Assembly: GCA_013397935.1 (NCBI GenBank)
Contig: VZRN01001155.1
Location: 208,950-272,949 of the forward strand
Source of the DNA: Dasyornis broadbenti
Lineage: Eukaryota; Chordata; Aves; Passeriformes; Dasyornithidae
DNA length: 64,000 bases
Direction of reading: 5' to 3'
Shown here: positions 48,834-60,400 of the stretch, piece by piece
How positions within the stretch are numbered: position 1 is the stretch's first letter
Layout of the letters: each line of letters begins with the position of its first letter
Position numbers and translations under genes: made by a program
The notes under the pieces: generated by a model
Told to the model about the DNA's origin: nothing
What the model saw: the letters and a program-made list of their open reading frames with translations, nothing else
Databases searched by the model: none

Positions 48834-51295
48834 TGTGAACAGCAGGGATCATACATAATGAGAATTAAATTGCTAGACAGTTGTATGTAGAAGCAACTTC
48901 CCAGAGTATCCCTTTAGGATACACTGGGTTTATCAAAGTCTTCAGTGGTATCTTCCTACATAATTTCACCTTTTTTTTTTTAATAGCAGTAATATTTGTT
49001 TCATTTCAAAGTTCATGTGCACACCTGGCTTAAAATAAAACCTTAGGTGTATCAGCCATTTTTAAAAAGTCCCTTTCACCAAAGGGATGCACCTGCATAC
49101 ACACATTAAGAGTCTCAGCTACTCAGATTCCCAGCCTTTCTGGCTCGACTTCCCCTGTAATCTTCATCTCTCAAGATCATACCTCTGTGGGTGATGGAAG
49201 CAAGTGGAGATCAGATTTGTTGATTCCATGTCTCCTCATTCTTTCTTAAAGGTTGAAATGAGAGAAGATGACCAGTCAGTCAATTATCAGATCTTCCTAC
49301 ATTCGGAACAACATAAGCACAGAGCTCACCACTGCAGAGAACACTTTCATCCAAACCTGTTCTTATACATGTCAGAGAGAGATACTTGAAGGCAGTATTT
49401 ATTTTTTCAGTTTACAGGTGATATGTCATTTACAAAAAAATTACAGACAATGCATCCTTTCAGTGCAGTTTCAAACTAGTTCACGAACAGGCAAAAGTCT
49501 GTGATGATTTGGAATGCTAGTAATCGACAGCACATGCTTTTTTTCCCTCGATTGAGTGGGGTAAGGAATGGAGTACAGATGGGGTGATGAGGAGAAAATG
49601 CCAATGTAAATAAGGCCATGCGAATAAAAACTCCTTGGAGAACAGGACTCGTCAGTATGGCATATTTTTGTTCTCAGGTAATTGATGCAAAAGTTGGAGA
49701 AGGCATTTGACACTTGTTACGTTCACTGCCCCTAGAAGCTGCCAGTACCTTCCCATGTCTTCAATTCTACACCAGTGCTATGATTTCAGATCACCTCATG
49801 AGCTACTAAAATAATGATTAAATCTTTATGTCTACTCTCCACCATTTGAATACTCGACTGTAGTTGCTGGGAGAAAGGTCAAGTTGAAAATGCAAGCTGC
49901 TGCTGTATGGTGGCACAACTACAGAACAAGACAGTGTGACTACAGCATCATTCATTTCTTTAAAAGATTAAATACATTAGACAATTCACCACGAACAAAT
50001 CTATGATTTCAGGATGGAAAGAAGGCCAAAACTAGTGTGTCATCCAGAGAAAGGCAAGATGGACTGACTGATTTCCACACCAGAGAGATCTACCCAAAGC
50101 AAGAGGGCCCTCTGTGAAGTTCCTAACAAGAGGAAAACTATTTCATAATTTGCCCATCTGCTGTTTGCAGCACAATTACTTCCTTTCTACAGTGTTTGTA
50201 ATCTTGGACAAGACAGGGTCTACAGAACAAGGAAATGAGTGCAGATTCCAAATCCATTATTGGAAGTTTTAGCCTATGCTTTGTTCCTTATCTCACTTAA
50301 TCCTGCCAAGGGGCTCTTAAAAGGAGGAGATAATAAAACAGCAGTCTCCAGGGACTGAACAGAATTTAGACAGTCTATCAGGTGCTACATTTATGCAAAA
50401 GCATCAGAAATTACAAAGATTATATGCAAGCATGACCTTACCTTTCAGAGTTTGACTCCCAGCAGCGATTTTTGTTTTTCAAAGTCCCTCTGAACCCTCA
50501 AGAACAATTTCCCGTGACATTCAAGCATGGACTGCTCCACAGGAATACAATCTTTCTTCCAGTAAAGTCTACACTGAAGCAGTGTTACCTGACCTCCTTC
50601 CCCAGCCAACCTTTTTTCTAGTTCTCCTATGCAATACTCTACGGCTTTCTGGGGTGAGAATAAGGACTATCAAATTAATTCCCTAATAGCTGCCATAGGA
50701 CTATTTCTAAGTAAGTTATGCAGAGGGTGGAAGGGGATTTAAGGGAAGATTGTGCATGCTTGTATATATTTACAAGGATCCTCTCCACATCTATTGACTT
50801 AAAAAAACCCTCTATTATTAAAGTTTGAAAATTAATTTTTGCAAAATCAAAATCAACCCTCATGGATTAACTGGATATAAAAAAGAAACCTATTTTACAG
50901 CACTGACTAGTATTACCTTTAAAATCAACAGGAAAAAATCACACATGCTGTAATATTAGTTGATAAAGCAAAAATCGCCCACAACATAATCACCCAAAAT
51001 GAACCAGTGTGAAGTTTTATTTGCATGGCCAAAATATGTTCCTTTGGTTCCCCTGCAACTTTATTTCCCTTAACACACTCTAAGGTTTTTGCTGGAGAAG
51101 GAACAAGATGCAGCACTGCATACTTCTTTGAACAACCACTCCCACAACACCTAAACATTTAACAGATGTAGCAAATGACAACACCACGAACAGGAAAAAA
51201 CTAAGCTCCACTATTCAGCATGGTCTGCAACAGCGTCTTTAGGGCTGGCTGAAGTGGGCAGCTTCACTTTGGAAGGTAATTTCTTCCTCGTTTCT

Positions 51296-51449
51296 TTACA
51301 GTGTTGGTGGTTTCAATCCATACTTCTTTGCAACTTCTGTCTGGGCATAGGCAGCATCACAGAGTGAGTAGAGGTGGGCCATCTCCATTTCTGATTTGGC
51401 CAGGTTGATAGCTTTGTTGAACATTTCAATGGCTTTATCCAGGTTCCCT
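51296..51449 (-). CDS. TOMM70: TOMM70 exon 12 (last coding exon)
   Basis: Acceptor TTTATTTCAG; stop TAA reads as TTA at 51296-51298 on the plus strand. It encodes GNLDKAIEMFNKAINLAKSE, MEMAHLYSLCDAAYAQTEVA and KKYGLKPPTL, the last TPR and the conserved C-terminal tail. Confidence 0.97.
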
Positions 51450-54400
51450 CTGAAATAAACAAAAATTTAGCCCAGTTAAGATTGCCAAAGCAATCTTCTA
51501 ATCTCTAAAACATCTTTTTTCTTTCAGGACTTACACTCTCCACCATAAATAACTTAAAAGGACTTCAGGAGGAACCACCACAAGAACTTTCAGTGATGCT
51601 GAGTAAACTCAGAGAATTTGTAACCAAGCCTATGCAACTGGGACAGCTGTTTAACAGCCTTCCTCTTGAGAGCCCCTGTAGGTGGTGGTGCAGGATAAAA
51701 TGTTCTCCACAGCACACCAAGTTCACTACATAGATAACGCTGGGCAATTGAATCAACTCTCATCTTCCCTGAAAGGACTTGGTACACAAAAGAGGAGAAC
51801 TAGCACAGACAGAAGCCCATTATTTAAATAGGAAATGCTTGCAAAATTTCTCATGGCAATAGTTTAATTGTCTGTCCTTTAGAGGACTAGATATATTAAA
51901 AAAAGGCTCAACTGTTCTGTCAGCTACACCCCAAACCTTTGCACAGTTGCAATACAATGTTACAGAGCAGAGTATTCCTCTTTCCCCCAAGAACTACAAA
52001 CTGCAGTCCTGTTGGCTGCAGGAGAAAACAGCACAGGATCCTCAGTACCAACAGCCCACTATATCCAAGGACAACATTAGATACACGCAAAGCCAGGTAG
52101 TGATTAAGGCAGTCAGTTCAAATGCAGAAGCGATGTATTTAAAAATACACAGACTCATCTGCATGTTGTCCATTAAGTATAAAATTTGTGATGAGAAGCT
52201 GTCAGATCATAAATCAGAATTATACCACAGAGAATGGAGGGCTTTACCTAAGAGTTACAGAACAGAAATCAGGACTTTGGGTAAGAACTGGCCTTACAGA
52301 ACATCAGGGAGAAGATCTCAAGACTTACGATCCATGAGGACATTTAAAGAACTACTTTAACTTCAGAAGTAATTATGAACTCTTAACACTGCAATTCAGC
52401 TTTACCTTTGCACTTCAATCGTTCCCATGGTCTCATATGCAAAATCACATTTGTTATCAATTTCAATGGCCTTGCTTATGAGTTCTAATCCTTTGTCTAA
52501 ATCTTGCTTCCACTGAAGCTGAAGTAAACTACAAGAGGAAGAAAATTTCAAACAGACTTCACATATACCTCCAGAAACCCTCATCATGGTAAGCAAAACC
52601 ATTCCAAATGTATAACGTATTTAATTTCTAATGCAGGTAGACAATAACTTAGTAACTTCATGGCTTTTAAAAATACCTATGTGAAAGTCACTTTCAATAA
52701 GTGACATTACTGCTTTAATGACTCTAAAGAAAGGCAATTTTTTCCCAAGAGGACTTGGTACATGTTGTTTTACAAAAGAAAAAACTTCAACACAAAGCTG
52801 AAACTAATAGGGCTAAAGGAAAAGTCAGGTATAGTTCAATTACGTGCTCAATTAGCAATGAACACTAATGAAACTTTCCTGAAACGTTATTTACGGTTTA
52901 GTAAAAAAAATACAGAAATACATTTAAGAGCACTAAGATGCTTTCACCAAGTTATTTTTCTTGGCTAAACTTCTAAACATATACATTCAATTCAGGTTAA
53001 TTCATCTATATACACCAACTATTCTTGACCAAAAGAACCGCAAACTCAATACATACCCTTTATGAACATATGTAGTGGCATTGTCTGGCTCAAGGTCAAT
53101 GCACTTATCATACATTTCATCAGCCTTGCCAAACTGCTGTTGATCAGTTAGTGCCTGAATCAAAAGAGAAATCTGTTTGTCAATAAGCAACCACAGTGTG
53201 CACTCTGCACTTCAGCTAATTCTAATTAAAACTGTATTGACAATGTGATATTGGATGTAGCTCATTTATGGTAGAGCAGGCCAGGCACATCAGTTACCAG
53301 AGCTAAGTTTCAAAACTGAGGCTTTTTGGAAAACTTCTCTGCTCTAAGTGCACAAATTACTGTCCACACTATCACCTGTAATGGGAGATCCACAAGCAAC
53401 ATGCTGTGTGCTGTAAATTAAAATAATTCTAAAAGTCTGTACCTGCAAGCTTCAACTCTTCCTTTTTCAAATATACTTCTTTCAAAAGGAAATGCATCTA
53501 TATTTCCTATCTACTTAAAATCAGAACGCCTCATGCTTCCTACTAAAACCAGCAGTATGTTTTCTTAGGGAAGAAATTACAGTCTCTATTATAAGTACAC
53601 TCTGGACAGCTGTTCTAAACCACTACATGCCACTAGTAGCAGAACAAAAATGTCACCCTAGTTTCATACATTTGACTCTCAAATTACCCAGAGAATCCCT
53701 GACATTGATTAAGTGAGATGCCACACACATGCAGCAAGAAGGCAATCATGCAGGAATGACCTCTGTCTCTTAATAACCACCATCAACTCTCATTACTTAT
53801 ATCCTGCTCCACCAATTCCCCCTGCACCTCCTATGTCCCAGAATACCCATAACCATAAATGCAGGTAGCTTATTCAAAACAGCACGTGTTATTATTTGAA
53901 GAAATGTTACATTATCCAAAAGAACAAGAGAATGCAGCATTTTCTTTAAGACAGAGAAAAACATACCTGAGCATAGAGTGCATAGCCCTCAGCACACTTT
54001 GGAAATTTTTTAATGACATCTTCAAAGCCTTTCATGGCTGCTTGCACAGTCAAAGCATTACTTCCTGTATAAGCTTGGCGATACTATTCCAAGGAAAATA
54101 AAATAAAAGAAAAAAATTACACCATCACCAGACTAAAAAAAGGCTGATAAGGCCTCTACGCACCTCCCCAGGAGTTGCCTGCAATTCAAAGTTATTTTAC
54201 ATAAGCTGAGAGAATTGGAATTGTTCAGCCTGGAGAAGAGAAGGCTTCGGGATGACCTAATTGTGGCCTTCATATACCTAAAGGGAGCCTACAGTAAAGA
54301 TGGAGAGGGATTTTTTACAAGAGCATACAGAGACAGGACAAAGAAGACTGGATTCAAATTGAAAGGCAGCAGGTGTAGATTAGATATTAGGAAAAAATTC

Positions 54401-57400
54401 TTTATTGTAAAGATGGTGAGACACTGGAACAGTGCCCAGAGACGCTGTGGATGCTTCATCCCTGGAATTGTTCAAAGTCAGGTTGGATGGGGCTCTAAGC
54501 AACATGGTCTAGTGGAAGGTGTCCCTGTCCATGACAAGGGAGCTGGAACTAGATGATCTTCAAGATCCCTTCCCACCCAGGCCATTCTGTAATTTTGTGC
54601 TAAGTTCCAAAAGGTGACATGCCTGTACTCCTACCAAATCTGGTTTTGGGAACCTACCACGTGTCCAAGTCTCTGGACTTGGAGAGGAAAACAGGTGAAA
54701 GAAGTCATAAGACCTAATAATTGTGATAGCCTCCCTCTATTTCAAATGCTTAGAAATTCCAAACTTGACATTCCTCCTTGTTCACACCATGCAAAGCTGT
54801 CCTAAGAAGACTCTTGCACACTGAGTCATTGTACTAGCTTGAAATAGTTTGTTTCCAATTGCTTGATGATGACCGTTTTCCACAATAGTAAAGCTTTATT
54901 AAAATCAATTTTATGTGCTCCAATAAGAATCAAGATTTTTGTTCCTGTCCCCCAAAACAGAAAAAATGTTCTACTGTTTGAACAATGAATATTTCAGAAG
55001 GAAAGCAGCAAACCCATACTCCAACTGAAGATGTGTTGTATTATTCCTTTGCCCTATTATTAAAAGACAGAGATGTTTGTTGCCCTACTTTCCTGTTAAA
55101 TTGCAATAAACCAGACAAACACAGAGTTTTCCAGAACTCTTTAAAGAAAAAGCACCCAGATAAACCCCAACACGTTACCTACCAGAGCGAAACATTTCTG
55201 TGCTTGCGCCAAGGCAGAATTGGGTCGCAATCGGATACATTCATCAAAGTCTTCCACAGCCTCTTCAATTTGGTCAAGCAGGATTTTCAGCTACCCAGAA
55301 TGAAAAAAAAAATCTTATTTCTCTATTTCATCTGTGCTTCAGACACTTACGTGGTAATTCAATTAACATCAGTTATTCATATCATCTCCAGCTCACTTTT
55401 AGAACTGTCTAGAAACCTACAAAACCCGTAACTAAAAGTCACTGTCATAATATATTATCAAAGCCACCAGTGAAACTTTGGCTACCTACACAAGAAGGCA
55501 ATGACCCTGTGTAGGGATTGAGAATGCTTGCATTTCAGACTGCTGCCATCACTGCTTCAGCATTATGTCCAATCTCCAAAATTATACCGTATTTTCTCAA
55601 CTTGTTCTGCCTCTCTGTAGTCAGTATCTGTGGACTATTTGGACATTGAAACATTTCAGCTTTTCCAGCTTGCATTTCAACTTTTTTTGTTTGCTTGGAG
55701 TTTTTGGTTTTCTTCTGACATTCTCACTCCTCCACAGGAGCAGAGTTCACTTCATCATTCTCTTACTTTACTGTGACGCTACTGTAAAACACTAATTTTC
55801 CCTCTGCAGAAAATTTGCATTCCCTTCAGTCAATGCATAGCACCATTTTTATTTCTGAGCAACAAAGAAGTCTAATAAATTCATGGGGAAAGACCCTTGA
55901 TCCATGGAAGTCGTCCTTACAAATATGACTTAGCTTATCTGCATATGCTAGCGTTCTTTTTTATTTCCAGCACCATTCATATTACAGGTCTGTGGCAGCA
56001 GGCCTCTCTAGGTCTAGAAATTAGTCAAGGGCACAGCAGTGTCACAAGGCAGAGAGGGATGAGCTGAACAGATGCAAGTCCAGGCCACAGTGCTGCAGGT
56101 GTTATCAGGGACACATTACCTCTGCTGTAACAAATCTTCCTGCTGTGCAGATGCTGCTCTGCCATCCAAGCCCTTTCACAGAATACCTTTTATCTGCTGT
56201 AAATGTACATAAGCCCCAGTACTTCTAAGTCAGAGTTCATACTGACCGAGGGCTTTTCTATAGCTACCAAAATAAAATGCTTCTGCCTGACCTGAACCTC
56301 CAAAGCAGACTGTGTTTATTCTGCAAAAGTTCCCAATTAGGAGTTCATGTTTTTCTGCCACAAGCAGTATCAAGTGTCTCCAATGACACTGTTTTTCCTT
56401 TTAGTATATACTGAAACAGTCAAGTGTTGGGACCAAATCTCTAAGGCTTCTTACTTGTCCTCGATGGTGGTAAACATCAGCATTCTGAGGATCAATATCA
56501 GCAGCCATGTTGAAGTCCTGAGTGGACAGCACAGGCTGCTGCTGCTGCATGTACATACTGCCCCGCTTGATCAGAGCGTTGGCTCGCAGCTGCAAAAGAT
56601 GGGCAGAGATACATCAGCCACTCCAGTGTTTCTCCACATTTAAGGCTTCATTACAATCACAGTAAATTTTTCATCTGACTGGTTTATCCCACTGACAGGT
56701 TTCAATTATTCTAAGCTGGAGTAAGTTTCATATTGACTCTAAATGAAGTGACTCCCTTACCTAATTTCAAAAATATCAGCCTATGCTTCCATCTCAGTGG
56801 ATTTTCAACCACCCCAAAAATTCTTTTCAATTCCTATGCTTACAAATACATCAATGATGCTTCTTAAAGCAGCTGAATATGCAAGCACAAATAATGTTCT
56901 TCATTTATCCTGAGTGGATAAGCCTTCAATTCATTCAACTTCCCTTGTTCTTTAGTTTGTACTACTTATTAACTTTAGTTTGCACTACTTATTAACTTTA
57001 GTTTGCACTACTCAGTATAGCTGTCTCAAAAATCAACAAGTCCTTGAAAAAAACTATTTGTCAGGAACAGAACAGTAGATAAACCAGAATAGTTCCATTA
57101 AAACATTTGAAAAATCGGAAAAACAACTTCTTGAAGTATATAGCAAGTTTATCATCTAACTTCTCAATCCCAACTACAATCCAGCTGTGACAGATTCTTA
57201 CCTTCACATTTGCATCTTCCATGCTGATGACCTGATCTAGGTCTGGTTTGGCAGCACTTGCATTGCCAATAAGTAAGTAGAAAGTAGCTCGCAGAAGCAA
57301 AGCTTCTGCCATGTATTTTCCCTTTGCTTCAATTTCTTTTGTGCTTTCACTGATAATTTTGTCATAGTTCTCTTCTTCCATATATTGTTTGGCTCTCAAA

Positions 57401-60400
57401 TAGCCAGAGCTGTAAATGATGTAAGAACAGTTGTATATAGACATGCATTCACTGAACACTGTAATTTCCACTCAGATTTTTCATCAAATCATTACAAATA
57501 CTAACTTGTGCTATACTGTTACAACACCAGTATAGTTCTGTTGGAACATCCATTCCTGGATGGAGCCATCATAGATGGAAAACGATTTGCACAAAAACTG
57601 GCTAAATTACATTGGAAATAAAGAAGAAAGAAGTTTTAAAGCTTTTGAATGTGAGCTTCATTTGTCCCTTGAGGGTTTTTTCACATGAAGAACAGCAATA
57701 ATGTGTGCTTTAAAACAAGAGGGTGGAATTCATGGACAGGAAAGTGAAATATTAAACCCAGCAATGTGCAGCTTGTATGTGGAAGAAAGGATTTAATAGC
57801 AAAAAATTACAGCACTGCCTTGTTCTCAGCTGTGTCCTGGATTCAGTGAATCTGCCTGTAGATCAGGTACATTCTCTTTTACTTTAAAAAAAAACCATAA
57901 TGCTGTTTGCAATGGTTTCCAAACTGACAGCATTGCTATCTTCCAAAAATAATCTAGAAAACAGCATAGTAAGTTAAAGAACCATTTATGTGGTGCTCAA
58001 GCACCACAAAAAAAGCACCACAAACCCAAGTTTTTGTATGCCAGAACAAACTTCTCATTTGTATGCCAGAAAAAACTTCTCATTTATGAGCAATTTGATT
58101 CCAGAAAGATAAAACACCCTTTCAGCCTCAGTTGCTATAAATGCATATTTTCACTTAAAAATACCCTTTTCCTAGCTCGTCTTCTCCCTTCCAGTCTAAA
58201 GGCTAACTTTCTCTCTTCCTCAGAAACGCTTCTTCAGTCTAAAATATTCCTTTCCCCAGAAGCATCATTCAGCCCTCTCCAATCCTCCCATCTCCTAAGA
58301 TTTACTGTGATACTGTAGTAAATACTCAGCATATTTTCCCAATCTCATTATCCTTCCTCTATTTAGTGCAAGTTTGGAACTAGCCAGTCAGCTTTCACCA
58401 AGGTTTCACTTACAGTATCATTTATACCAAAGGATTCTTCATGCCAAGTACTACACAAACAGCAGCATGTTACACTGAGCAGAATGTCCAAATTACTGAA
58501 AACTTAATTCCAATATCAAACAGTTCCCAACCATGCTGTACACTCACTTTTCTTTTACTTCAGAAGCTTCTCCCTCCTTATCCTTATCTTCATCTGATTT
58601 CTCACCCTTAAGCAAAGGTTGGGAAATTATATCATCTGTGAAAGAACTGAAGTAGGATTTAATGAACTGTGGTGAGGGCATCAGAGGTTCCCGATTCTGA
58701 AACAGAGAAAGGGAATTCCAAGTCAGTAGGTGGTAAGATCAGATGGTAATGACGGAAATGGATAACAAACGTGATTATTAGAAAAAAATTGACAGAAGAA
58801 CCAATGTATGACTTCCACTATCTCATCTGACAGCCTGGTATTTTGGATTTGCCAGTTTGATATTTGGTGATTATTTAAGCTTCAGATCACAATGCAATAC
58901 CCATTACCAGTGAAAATAAAGTGAAGATATTGAGATAGTATCTTTCCACATATTTGGCTAGAAATGAAGAGTCTTAGGCTATCATAAGATATTGGGGAGA
59001 TGTACTAAGGCATTGGGTGTGCACATAAATTGGGTGAAAAATGGAAGCTGGTGGTTTAAGCATGAGCCTAAATTTAAGCAGATTCTGAACAGCAGTTTTC
59101 TCTTTTCTCCAACTTGTCCAAGAGAAGCTGCTGCTCATCGTTACAATGGAGACTAATGAGGCAGTATCCTAGTTCTATGTGGAACTTGGCCCAGATACCA
59201 AACATTTTACTTTAAGTCCCAGAAGCAACACCTCAGGTACCAAATCTTTCCTACATTCAGAAAATATTTCTTGCTCAAAATAAACTGCACACAAGAATTA
59301 CAATTCAATCTCTCCTGTAAGAAAATACCAAATGCACTCTTCTGAAGCACACCTATTTTGTGATGTTATCTCCACCACACCCATAACACAATATGTAACC
59401 TTGACACCACACATTTACATGAATTTCTGCAGGAAAGAAATTCAGCATCTCAAAACCAACATGGATTTCAGTACTTCAACCACCATCAAAAAACAAGCAA
59501 GGATGCTTTAATAACAAGCCAGAATGTGTTGATACCTGTCCCAACCTTTCTGTAAACCTACAGCCACTCAAAATGACTGCTCCTGGCTACTCCTATGCTT
59601 CCACAGTTCTCTCTTCAGCAGTTTGTAAACATTCATGCATAGATGTCTGTTCCAACACATCCAGTTTCTATAAAGTTGCAAGTTAAGAAAAGCCCTATGT
59701 AGGGCAGCACACCAACTTAAAGTGTCTCCTGAATGTCGTAACAAATCTCATTATTAAAGGGAAACAACTGCTCGAAGTAGATCTCTCTTCCCTGATGAGG
59801 TTCCAAAAACTTTGGAGAGGTCCCAAAGGAAAATAATATTGGTATAATGGCAGCTTTGTAAAAACCAGTTTGTGTCACTTCTAACCCTTCAGCAGATAAA
59901 GACAATGACTTGTTTACAGCTGACAAAATGCCAGCAACCAACATTTCAACAACTAGTCAGGTGAAATAAAAATTAGTCAGCAATAGCACAAGTCCTACCT
60001 TGTACTTCTCTTTGGCCTTTTCTTTTCCAAGGAGTTTAAGAACTTTATCAGCTAATAACATACTTTGCTGGTTTTGGAAGGCTTCTAAAATGCAGACTGC
60101 AGTGACATCTAGGAAACAATGTACAAAAGTGAGATTAAAGAAATTCTGCTAGTCACTGGAGTACACTAAAATGTGCCACTGAGTACAATGAGGCACTGCC
60201 AAGCTAATACACGTCCTGTTCTCAGGCAAAACCCTCTGCTTTCCTGTTTGCTGTATTTACTGTATTTTTCAAGACACAGATTTGTATTCAAAACAATCTT
60301 CCTAGGATAAAAAAGACTTCATGACAGTGAATGAAAAGAAATTCCATTTATTTTTCTCTTCATGTTTTTATCTAGAGACAAACACACTTAGATGAACAGT

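Larger units (their letters stand above)
47835..51295 (-). other. TOMM70: TOMM70 3' UTR (long form)
   Basis: Non-coding AT-rich sequence downstream of the TOMM70 stop. Minus-strand AATAAA signals (TTTATT on the plus strand) occur at 51016-51021, 49398-49403 and 47852-47857. The UTR could therefore be about 0.3, 1.9 or 3.45 kb. The extent is inferred, not seen. Confidence 0.5.

Noticed and set aside
54215..54556. Open frame with CR1-like peptide (LDIRKKFF)
   Set aside because: It is a translated relic of the CR1 3' region in TOMM70 intron 8, not a host gene.
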